Positions 49,897 to 59,980 of a stretch of 64,000 nt of DNA are shown in pieces; position 1 is the first letter of the stretch; every line of letters begins with the position of its first letter. Location of the stretch: contig CM041783.1 of assembly GCA_023374045.1 (NCBI GenBank), positions 96,817,298 through 96,881,297 on the forward strand, written 5' to 3'. The notes beneath the pieces were generated by a model. It worked only from the letters and a program-made list of their open reading frames with translations, was not told the DNA's origin and ran no database searches. Position numbers and translations under genes: made by a program. The DNA is from Limonium bicolor. Taxonomy: Eukaryota; Streptophyta; Magnoliopsida; Caryophyllales; Plumbaginaceae.

Positions 49897-52800
49897 TGAA
49901 ATACCCCAAACCTAGGTATGTTGTTTAAACATTAAAACATAATTTATTAAGACAAGAAAATGTCTTAGAAACATTAGTAAACAATTTAAACCATAAAGAA
50001 TACAATTAAACACCTTAAGGTCAATAAAGGCTCTAAGCTTGGAATAAGCTTGGGTAAGACCTAATGAACTTACCAAGACCTTATTTATATATTAATGGAC
50101 ATATTAAATCAATTACCCAAGAAAACCATGTTTGAAAACAAGTTAAAACACAAAATGTGCTTTAAGAAGTCTTAAAGCACATTTTTGAAAAATTGTCTTG
50201 TAAATGAGTTTTGAGTGGCTAAATGTCCATCATTACTCCTAAATATATATGTGTACTATATAATATCACGTTTGGGTGGCTATATCAATAGGAAATCAAA
50301 AATTTCACTTCTATGTGCCTTGTTTTTATGAATAGTGATTTTAATAAGCTATTTTGTAACATATGTTATCTTAAGTAATTAAATTGACAAATAAAGACTA
50401 AAATACCCTTATGTAATAAAGGGGGCCGGTTTCTTAAGTGTGGTGACTCACCACTCACTTGTTAACATGTTAAATAAATAAGATGACTAGTTTAGTTACT
50501 ATTTACTTTTTAAGAACAAATATCTTCTTAAAGCAAATTCTATCTTCATTCTCATTTCCCTCCTCCATTTCACACGGTTCCAAACTCCATCTCCTTCCTT
50601 CTTGCTGCTCTCTCACAGTAATATTCACCACCACCATTAAAACTCTAGCTTTGACCCCTTGTAAAATCTAGCTCACTTGTCCAAATAAAAAACAAACACC
50701 ACCAATCTCTTCCTCTCATCAAGCTCTTCATTTCTATCTTCTCAAAACTTCAAGAGCCCCATTTCGGTGCCATGGAGTTCCACCATTGAAGGAGCTTGAG
50801 CTTGTCTTTCTACATATTATTGATCTCTTTTGCTTCTAGGTAAGGAATCTCAAAGAAAAATCAAGTTTCCTTCATGTTTTTGCCTTGACCGAAAATGTAC
50901 ATTGATGGAGCTCTTTGTGTGACTTTGTTCTAGCTTCATTCCAACCTTTCATGGACTAGGTGGAGTCCTCTCTTGTTAGATATTCAAACTCTCTTCAAAG
51001 ATCAAGGTAAAACAACTACATTAATGTTTTTGAAACAATGTAAAATTAGGGTTTACAATGAGATGAAGCTTAAAGCTTGAATACTCATTATGATGTTTGT
51101 ATATTGTTTAGAACTTGACAAGGAATCAAATACCTTACCGGTTTTATAAGGAAACAAGAAAGAGGTTGTTTGGAAAAGAGGTAAATATACTAACCTAATG
51201 TTGTTTAATGCCTTAGGAGAAATGAGCTTACAATGCTTGTTAAAACTACCTAAAGAGCAAATGGTGAATGACTTAGTAAAGTATTCTCAAGAGACTAGTA
51301 AAAGAACATATGTCTTGTTGTATGTATTTGCAGGTCAAAGGCATGTATATTGTGGAAATTCAGTGTTTATGATTTAAGCACTTTAAGGGCCTAAGAGCCA
51401 TGCATTTTAAGGGCCTAAGTGCCATGCAATTTAAATTATGCATTATATTGTAATGTAGTGTGATTTGAGTGAAGTTTTTATACGAGAGTGTTCTTGGTGA
51501 TTTTAGGAGTTCTTGTGTGATTAATGGAGAGAACAATGTGTTTTGGTTTAGTAATGTTCTAGGAGAATCCATGTCAAAATTTAGGAAATATCCAAGGAGT
51601 TCTAGGTGTTAATGTAAGGCTTGGTGAACTAGAGGTGATAGAAATCGACTAAGTGTTTTACAAGAGATGAAATAATGTCTTAAGTTGTTCTAGGTAACAA
51701 AAGGACTTAGACATCAACTAGGGTTTAGGTTGGTAAGAAATAATGCTTAGGAGGTGATGTTAAGATGAGGAGAAAACATTTTGGGATAGTAGTTATCATA
51801 GGTAAGAAACACCATTTAGAAACCTAGTATAAAATGTTATAAGTGTTAAGGAATTTTACAAGGAAATGAGTGAATGTTGAGGAGTTTAAATGAGTTAGAA
51901 CTTGAGTTGAATGGAGGTTATTTGAGGTAATTAGTGTGCCAAAAGGTGTTACAACACATTGGGTGACTTAAGGGAAAATTTGGAACAATTTGGAGAATTC
52001 CTAGGAAGTTCCTGCAGTAGACCGACCCGGGGGACCGACCCTGGCAGGGTCGGTCGGACTGTAAATGGCAGGTTGAAAATGGTTCTGTTAGAGACCGACC
52101 CAGGGGACCGACCCTGTCTGGGTCGGTCGGATAGGAAAGAAAGACGGTAAATGTCTCTGTAAGAGACCGACCCAAGGGTAGGGTCGGTCGGTAGGGTCGG
52201 TCGGACCTAAACTTGTAAAAAAAAGAAATGTGACTTTTGTAGTTAACCCTAGGGGGTATAATGAAGGTAACCTAGGGTAAGTTAGACATTTAAACATGAC
52301 ATATAATCATGAGAATACTTAGTAAGAATTGAATGTCAAGGAAGATAATTAACCGACGTTACTAAATGTGTTTAGGATTCTCTCAAGGTGGAAATGAATC
52401 GAGGCAAGGACCAAGGTATGGTTTTCTTGCAGTCTGTTGTCTACCGGTTTACACCGGCTTGGGTGTTGTTTGCTTTTCTGAGTGTTATGACCTTATAAGA
52501 CTTAAGGCATGAAAAGAGTTTACAGTTGTTATACATTATGATGTTGTAATGTTGTGACTCCTTTCCCTTGGTGTGTCTAACAAGACCTAAATATTTGCTG
52601 GTATGTGACTTAACAAAATATTGTGTGACCACTAACAAGTGCTAATCGGGGGGAGTGTGGAGTCCGGTATGTTCCGGCCACGCGTGTGAGGACGGGAGTC
52701 GATGTCATATCCGGTTCGGCTCTCTTGGTGTATGTATGGGTTGTATTCCAATTTGGTCTCAACCTTCCCTTAGCTTATCCAAAGCTAGTTTACTGACTCA

Positions 52801-53572
52801 CGTCGGGCCACAGGGGCATACAAATGTTGTTTCGGTGTGCTTGGGATTACTATATCCGACACACCTTGGGTTTAAGTTAACCGTTCGATATAACTGGACG
52901 GTAACGAGGTTGGTAACGAGCTTAGCATGAGATTGGCAATAATCTCTAGGCTCACTATGTATACTAACTATGGTGGAAGGTTCCTTGTGTGAACCGATTT
53001 TATGGTGTTATGTATTGTTGTGGTGCTATGCAATTTCCCTTGCTATGCTATGGTATATATATGTTGGATGTTTAAAATGAATGCCATGTTATCATGACAA
53101 TTGGTTGCGCGTATCCCGGTAGCCGATGGGCTACGCGTTAACCATACCAGCAAAGGTTGCTGACCCCCTCGGGGGCTCCATATTTTTACTGCAGGATGAG
53201 GATCGAAGAAGCGGAGTGGCTCTAGATCCTAGGTCGTTGATATACTTTTGGTTATTTTGGTAGTTGAGCCCGGGATGCACCTGTGCTCCCGTGATGTTTA
53301 TTTTGGCGCCATTTGTTAAACAGTGGTGGATGTTTACAGTTGGAAGTTGTGATGTAAATTAAATACTCGGTATTGTTGGTTATATATATATGTGGATGTT
53401 AGGACCTATGCTCGGGAGTCTGATCATCAGACCGATACACTTGTATTTATTCTGCCTAGTTAACCACGTGGGTGGTTAACGGCGTTGTAACACCAAAGCG
53501 TTTAGTTATTGTTTGGTTGGTTATTTCCGCTGCGATTTCAGTAGTTGGTAGGGGCATTGTAGGGGTGTTACA
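49897..53572 (+). repeat. Element B 5' LTR
   Basis: 3676 bp, TGAAATACCCC...GGGGTGTTACA. It holds a hairpin array at 52020-52204, a GC hairpin and T-run near 53160-53187, and TTTCCGCTGCG near 53524-53534. Confidence 0.96.
52020..52204. repeat. Hairpin array, element B 5' LTR
   Basis: Three units with GACCGACCC / GGGTCGGTC arms. The second extends to GACCGACCCA / TGGGTCGGTC. The 3' LTR (62112-62283) has lost 16 bases of one unit. Confidence 0.9.
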
Positions 53573-53577
53573 AAAAG

Positions 53578-53589
53578 TGGTATCAGAGC
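53578..53589 (+). other. Primer-binding site, element B
   Basis: TGGTATCAGAGC, five bases after the LTR, identical to A. Confidence 0.95.
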
Positions 53590-54462
53590 GAAGTATCGCT
53601 CTGATGACTAGAATACCGAGCTAGAAATATACCGAGTTAGGAGACCTAACCATAGTTACCTAAGTGAACAGATTTGGAAAGGTTAACCACTAACTAAGTC
53701 TGGAATTACCTTGTTGTCGGGAAGATGCTACAATCGTTGGACCGATAAATGTGCAAGCACAATGCTAATGAAATGTTCATATGAATTCAGAAGTCAGGTA
53801 GACCACGAGGTAGAGGCCACGGGCGCGGTACTGGAGGTACGGGTGACCAGGGCGATGATACTACGGCACAGACCATGGCTGAGGCAGTAGCAGCCGCCGT
53901 AGCCCAGATGGTACCCCAGATGGTTGCTGCATTACAGCAAGGGCAACAGCCCGGAGTTCAGCCACCGCCACCGCCACGAGAGACCAATTGGGTCAAGGCG
54001 TTGGCTGATCTGAGACCGCCGTCGTTCAATGGGGAGACCGACCCTCGTAAGCTGGAGGCGTATATCTCTGAGCTGGAGACCGCCTACGAGACCTTGGTTG
54101 TACCTGCTGAAGCTAAGGTCCGTCTTGCCGCTTACTACTTGAAGGGATCGGCACAGAGTTGGTGGAAGTTGGTGAGAGAGGACAGGATAGCTGATCCTGA
54201 GTTTGGTTGGAGGGAGTACACGGCTCTACTGTGAGCCAAGTATTACCCTGTACATGTGCAGGAGGCCAAGCGCCTCGAGCTGGATAGTCTGAGGCAGGGG
54301 GATAAGATGTCGGTTGATGACTACTACACCGCATTCACCGGCCTTATCCACCTGTTACCAGACCTTGGGTACTCGAACCGGGTGTTGGTGAACCGGTTCT
54401 ACAATGGTCTTAGCCACCGTCTCCGCTACGGGATGCGGCCAACTGAGTACACTACCTTGCAG

Positions 54463-54565
54463 GTAATTGAAATACCGTGTTGTGATTTAGTTTATACCGT
54501 GAGTGAATGTTAATGTGAGTTGGTGAGTTTTGTTTTGCGGGGCATGACTGACATCCTAAATTCAG
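54463..54565 (+). other. Gag intron 1, element B
   Basis: CAG/GTAATT...AATTCAG/GAG, 103 bp, phase 0, with CTGAC and CCTAAA branch-like motifs before the acceptor. Confidence 0.8.
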
Positions 54566-54824
54566 GAGTGCTATCATGCCGCTGCTAAGGTTGAGATTAC
54601 CGTCCGACTGAGGGACGAGGAGAATGCGCACAAGCGCAAGGCCACGAACGAGGGCCAGAGTCAGCAAGGGTATGGGGGAGGAAAGAAGAAGAAACACTAC
54701 CCTCAGCCCCAGAAGAGTCAGTACCAGGGTGACAAGGGCCAAGCCCAGACCACTACAGCTGAGGAGCCACTGAAGCTCACATATGCGTATGCGGCGAAGC
54801 CACTACGCTCCTACCCGCCTAAGG

Positions 54825-54907
54825 GTAAATATCTAATCATGTGTATCTAGTTGAGGTGTATGTTGTTAAGATGTGAAGTGAGTATTGATTGTGTGTTGTG
54901 ATAGCAG
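54825..54907 (+). other. Gag intron 2, element B
   Basis: AAGG/GTAAATATC...GATAGCAG, 83 bp, phase 1. Confidence 0.8.
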
Positions 54908-55249
54908 CTAGCACGGGCACTGGTCCGGAGCGCCACTTTTACTGTAAGTGGTGCAACGGAGACCACCCCGGCAAAGACTGCAAGGGAAATGACGTGTGGT
55001 GTCGTTATTGCCAGAAGATGGGGCACCGCGAGTTTGAGTGTTGGACGAACCCCAACAGCAGGAACTATAAGCCAAAGGGGCAGTGGAAGGGTAATACTAC
55101 CGCGACCACCGAAAGCCCGAAGGTGATCATCTAGCAGTCTTCTGACAAGAAGTACACTGAATCCCAGAAGGGGAAGGGTACGGGGTCCGGCAAGGCCGCC
55201 CTGAATGTGGTGGACCGGTCTGAGGCACCAGGATCCTCTTCGAGACCAG

Positions 55250-55398
55250 GTACCGCCTAAACTATTAAATGAAAAAGTAATTGCTTACCGCATTTCATGC
55301 ATGAGTGTTGTATTAGTGAGTCTAATGTACGACCACCTAAGTGATGAGTTAAAGAATAATGTGAGAGACACCAAAATTAGACAATGTGGAAAACTTAG
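55250..55398 (+). other. Intron 3 before the AlkB exon, element B
   Basis: CCAG/GTACCG...AACTTAG/GAACC, 149 bp, phase 1. The same donor could instead join the acceptor at 56314/56315 and skip AlkB. Confidence 0.7.
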
Positions 55399-56138
55399 GA
55401 ACCTTCAATATCTGCTATCCAATCCCGCCCACACCAAACCCTGAAGAGACCACCATCAGCATCACCGAATTCCCACTGGAGCAATGTCAGGTTATCCAAC
55501 CAGGTATGATACTCTTAAATGGATACCTGACACCGGAAGCACAAATCCACATCATCAGGCGTTGCAACGAACTTGGAGCAGCACCAGGAGGTTTCTACAC
55601 ACCCGAATACCCGAGCGGTTCGAAGATGAAGCTGAAGATGATGTGCATGGGTAGGGACTGGAATCCCTACACCAAGTCATATCAGGATGTGCGAGCTGAA
55701 GACGGAGCAACTGTACCAGGCATACCTGAGGAGTTCCTTGCGGTCGTTAACCACGCCGTGGGAATTGCTCAGCAAGTTGAATCGGAACCGATTCCGAACG
55801 TGGAAGCAGACTTGTGTATTGTGAACTTCTACCAAAAATGTGGACGATTAGGATTACACCAAGATAAGGACGAGTCACCCGAGTCTCTAAGTAAGGGAGT
55901 ACCCGTGGTGTCTTGGTCCATTGGTGATACCGCTGTGTTTATGTACGGCGAGCAGAAGCGTGGTGATCTCGCGAAGAAGCTAGTGTTGAAGTCAGGTGAT
56001 GTATTAATCATGGGAGGACAATTAAGGATGTTATACCACGGTATCAAGAAGATTAAATTGAATACCGCACCATCGACAGTGGTAAATGCCACACATCTGA
56101 AACCCGGACGTTTGAATTTGACTTTCAGGCAGTTTTGA
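55399..56138 (+). CDS. AlkB-type Fe(II)/2-oxoglutarate dioxygenase exon of element B (open)
   Basis: AlkB enzymes oxidise N-linked alkyl groups on nucleic-acid bases using Fe(II), O2 and 2-oxoglutarate. The exon encodes about 246 residues and ends in TGA (56136-56138). Counting from an in-frame ATG at 55386, the iron ligands are His158 and Asp160 (LGLHQDKDE, with NFY upstream at 147-149) and His218 (YHGI); the 2-oxoglutarate arginines are Arg242 and Arg248 (RxxxxxR in RLNLTFR). SIGDTAVFMYG and SGDVLIMGG are the expected strands. The length fits a whole catalytic domain. Resemblance is closest to plant ALKBH1-like proteins from memory; the substrate is unknown. It lies between the Gag zinc knuckles and the protease. 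No start codon sits in a good context, so it is probably translated as a Gag fusion after splicing; the gag part of B has stops. Confidence 0.93.
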
Positions 56139-56314
56139 GCCTTGTGTAATCATGTAATGTATTAAGCCAGTTGTTTGATAAGGGAGCTATATATAGCCAT
56201 GTCTACAATGTAACCAACTTATGGTGTAAAGACTGTGTTAATGGATAAAGGGATGTGTGTTGGAGTGTATCAATGTGTTACTACCGTGTACTTATGAGTT
56301 TGCCAATGAATTAG
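56139..56314 (+). other. Spacer between AlkB stop and protease exon, element B
   Basis: 176 bp, AT-rich, with no domain. It ends in TGAATTAG/GCTGTG, a possible splice acceptor. A has AATAAA at the corresponding place; B reads GGATAAAG. Confidence 0.6.
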
Positions 56315-59300
56315 GCTGTGCACTCGGAACGGGAGGTATACTGAGTGTCTGCAATAAGGCAGAAGCCGACAAGAGCGGCACAATCCTCACCGGTAAATTT
56401 CCAGTGAATGGCGTGGATGCATCGATCTTGTTCGACTCTGGAGCCTCACATACATTCATTTCGCTATCATTTGCGAAGAGGCTGGGGTTAGACGGTGAAG
56501 AGATGCCTGACTTCGTGGTCACTCTCCCGTCGAAAGAGCGGATCAGGTGTACCCGCTACTACCGAGATGCTGTTGTTCGAATCAAGGATGAGGAGTTTCC
56601 GATCGACTTGATAGAGTTCGACGGACTAGGTTTTGATGTGATTGTCGGGATGAACTGGTTGGAGCGGTACAAGGGTAGAATCCTATGTGCCGAGCATTGA
56701 CTGCTTCTTCGGAGTCCATCTGGGGTTATTATATCATACCGCCAGAGGCCCAGGGAGCCTTCGACACAGATCATCACCGCCATGGCCATGTATCGTGAGA
56801 TACGACGAGGGAATGATGTATGCCTCTGCTATGTCCAGGACATAGAGAGAGACCCTGAGTTTAGCCCAGATGTGCCGGTAGTGTCGGAGTTTCCTGATGT
56901 ATTTCCTAAGGAACTGCCGGGCATGCCGCCAGCACGAGAGGTTGAGTTTGAGATTGACTTAGTTCCGGGCACCGGACCCATTGCGAAGGCACCTTATCGT
57001 ATGGCTCCAGCAGAGATGACAGAGCTCAAGGAGCAGCTGAGAGACCTACTCGACAAGGGCTTTATCCGCCCTAGTGTTTCACCATGGGGAGCGCCGGTCC
57101 TCTTCGTGAAGAAGAAGGACGGTAGCCTCCGCCTGTGTATTGATTATCGGGAGCTGAATGCTGTTACGGTGAAGAACCGTTACCCTTTACCACGCATCGA
57201 CGATCTATTTGATCAGCTGAGGGGAGCATCAGTATTCTCCAAGATAGACCTACGTTCCGGATACCACCAGATTGCCATCCGTGACAGTGATATCGAAAAG
57301 ACAGCATTCAGGACTAGGTATGGGCATTATGAGTTCACAGTTATGCCGTTTGGCTTATCAAATGCACCAGCAAAGTTCATGGAATTAATGAACCGTTTGT
57401 TCCAAGATCAGTTGGAAAAATCAGTGGTAGTCTTCATCGATGACATACTTGTGTATTCGAAATCGAGAGGTGAGCATGAAAGCCACCTGAGAGATGTGTT
57501 GCAAACATTGAGGAAGAATCAGCTGTATGCTAAATTTTCTAAGTGTGAGTTTTGGTTGAACCAAGTATCCTTTCTTGGTCATGTGATTTCTGAGGCCGGG
57601 ATCGCTGTTGATCCGGCAAAGATAGATGCAGTGCGCACCTGGCCTAGGCCGAAGACAGTTACCGATATCAGGAGCTTCCTCGGTCTGCAGGTATTATAGG
57701 AGGTTTGTTAAGGACTTCTCCAGTGTCTCGAAGCCGATGACTTCCTTGATGAAGAAGGATGCTCCATTCGAGTGGACAGTCGACTGTGAGAGTTCTTTTC
57801 AGAGGCTCAAGGATGCTCTGACATCTGCACCAGTCCTGACTATACCAGACGGTCCAGATGGTTTTGAGGTCTATTGCGACGCATCAGGCAGGGGTATGGG
57901 TTGTGTGTTGATGCAACACGGGAAGGTCGTGGCTTACGCCTCCCGACAGCTGAAGAAGCATGAAGAGAACTACCCTACCCACGACTTAGAATTGGGTGCC
58001 ATTGTCTTCGCATTGAAGATATGGACATCATTTGTATGGGGTAAGCGTGACAATCTATTCCGACCACAAGAGTTTGAAATACTTGTTCACTCAGAAAGAG
58101 TTGAACATGAGGCAAAGAAGGTGGGTCGAGTTCTTAAATGATTATGACATCAATTTACAGTAATAAGGAGGGTAAGGCGAATGTGGTAGCTGACGCATTG
58201 AGTCGCCGAGCACACTCTCTCCATTCGCTAGTCTCTCATACTAGCTTGGTTGAAGAGGTGCGGAGTGCTCAGATGACGGATCAGTATATGGTGGAGATTA
58301 GACAGAAGCTTATTGATGGCACATTCGAGGGTCAGAAGTACGACTTCAGACTCCACGATGATGACCTGATTAGGCTCAATGGCAGATTATGTATACCGAG
58401 GAGTAGCGCTGAGCTGAAGGAGCGCATATTGAGTGAATCCCATTGTTCTACGACTTCGATTCACCCCGGAGCTTCAAAGATGTATAAGGGTATGAAACGT
58501 TATTTTTGGTGGGCTGGAATGAAAAAGGATGTAAATGATATGTGTTGAGGTGTCTCACTTGTCAGAAGGTCAAGTTTGAGCACCGACGGCCTGGTGGTAT
58601 GGTGCAGCCAATGCCAGTGCCTGAGTGGAAGTTCCATGACATATCTATGGACTTCGTGGTAGGGCTTCCGCCTACAAGGGGAGGTCTGAATATGATTTGG
58701 GTTGTGGTAGACCGACTGACCAAGGTGGCTCGATTCATACCGATGAAGGACACCTGGAAAGTGGCTAAGCTTGCAGAGCTCTTCGACAGAGAGATTGTAA
58801 GACATCATGGGGTTCCGAAAACGATTGTATCTGACAGAGATACCAGATTCTTATCGAGGTATTGGAGATCCACACGAGAGGCACTGGGTACTGAACTGAA
58901 ATTGAGCACAGCGTTTCACCCACAGACAGATGGTCAGAGTGAGCGCACCATCCAGACACTTGAGGATATGTTACGTGCATGTGCACTTGACTTTCAGACC
59001 AGCTGGATTGATAAGTTACATCTGATCGAGTTTAGTTACAACAACAGTTACCATGCTTCGATCAAGATGTCTCCCTTCCAGGCATTGTACGGTAGACCAT
59101 GCCGCACGCCTTTGCTGGGATGAGTCGAGTGAGACGGTCATTATAGGACCAGAGTATCTGGAACAGGTTCAGGCAGAAGTTCGCCAGATCCGGGCTAACA
59201 TGAGAGCAGCTCAGGATAGACAGAAGTCGTACGCTGATGTGTGCAGACGTGACCTGGAGTTCGCCGTAGGCGATCAGGTATTTCTTAGGGTATCCCCCAT

Positions 59301-59687
59301 GAAGGGAGTATTTCGTTTTGGCCAGAAGGGCAAGTTGAGCCCGAAATTGTGGGTCCTTATGTTGTGACGGAGCGGATCGGCCCGGTAGCTTATAGACTTG
59401 ATTTACCCGCCGAGCTGGGCAAGGTACATGATGTATTTCATGTGTCTCAGTTGAAGAAGTATATGTCTCATCCGTCTCATGTGCTTCAGCCTGAAAGGCT
59501 AACCTTAGAGCCGACCATGCGATCAGTGGAGACTCCCGTACAGATTCTGGATACTAAGACTCGAGACACTCGTCATAAGTCCGTGAGACTGGTGAAGGTC
59601 CTCTGGTCTAACCAAGACATTGAGGAGGCCACTTGGGAGCTGGAAGATAAGATGAAGGCGAAGCACCCGTCATTGTTTGCTTCTTAG
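56315..59687 (+). pseudogene. pol: Pol of element B: protease-RT-RNaseH-integrase-chromodomain
   Basis: Protease DSGA is at 56434-56445. A TGA at 56698-56700 (CGA in A) separates it from the RT. The RT frame 56782-57699 is intact, with FIDD at about 57433-57444. Frameshifts relative to A lie near 57687, 58025-58040, 58158, 58530, 59112 and 59347. RNase H ([22 protein letters not shown]) spans about 57870-58200. Integrase has the HHCC finger from about 58437, catalytic Asp (MDF), Asp (VSDRD) and Glu (SERT) at DX35E spacing. The chromodomain (VLWSNQDIEEATWE) ends at 59687. Every domain is recognisable, but no complete Pol can be read. Confidence 0.95.
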
Positions 59688-59947
59688 TGTTTATATGTAT
59701 AGGGTACGGGGCGTACCCCTTTTAAGGGGGGTAGAGCCGTTTCGGTTGTGGATGTGTTCGACATGTATTGTATACATTGTCTATGTTATGTTATAGACCG
59801 TTGTGTCTGAATGGTATTATGTGGTCTGGACCTTGAGTCCGTTGTGGTGTAAGTATGATGGTAATGTTGGTAATGATGTTTTTGGAAGTATTATGTTATA
59901 AGATTTTTCCCCGTGTTCTAATATTAAGATATGTGGGAAGTGTGAAC

Positions 59948-59979
59948 TTTGGGGACAAAGTTCTTTTAAGGGGGGTAGA
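59948..59979 (+). other. Hairpin and polypurine tract, element B
   Basis: GAACTTTG-GGGA-CAAAGTTC stem, then TTTTAAGGGGGGTAGA, one base before the 3' LTR. Confidence 0.9.
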
Positions 59980-59980
59980 T

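Larger units (their letters stand above)
53791..55249 (+). pseudogene. gag: Gag of element B (three exons)
   Basis: Exons are 53791-54462, 54566-54824 and 54908-55249. The ATG used in A is AAG here (53791-53793); the next in-frame ATG is 53875. Exon 1 carries the Gag core (PRKLEAYISELE, QSWWKLVRED, YYTAFTGLIHLLPDLGY) but has TGA at 54232-54234 where A reads CGA. Exon 2 is basic (KKKK). Exon 3 has two intact CCHC zinc knuckles (CKWCNGDHPGKDC and CRYCQKMGHREFEC) and a TAG at 55132-55134. With the AlkB exon the four exons total 2013 bases, an exact multiple of three. Confidence 0.88.

Noticed and set aside
55399..56138. AlkB acquired from a plant RNA virus
   Set aside because: The sequence style (conserved GFYTPEYPSG, MMCMGRDWNPYT and LHQDKDE blocks) looks like the plant nuclear ALKBH1-like family; a tree would settle it.
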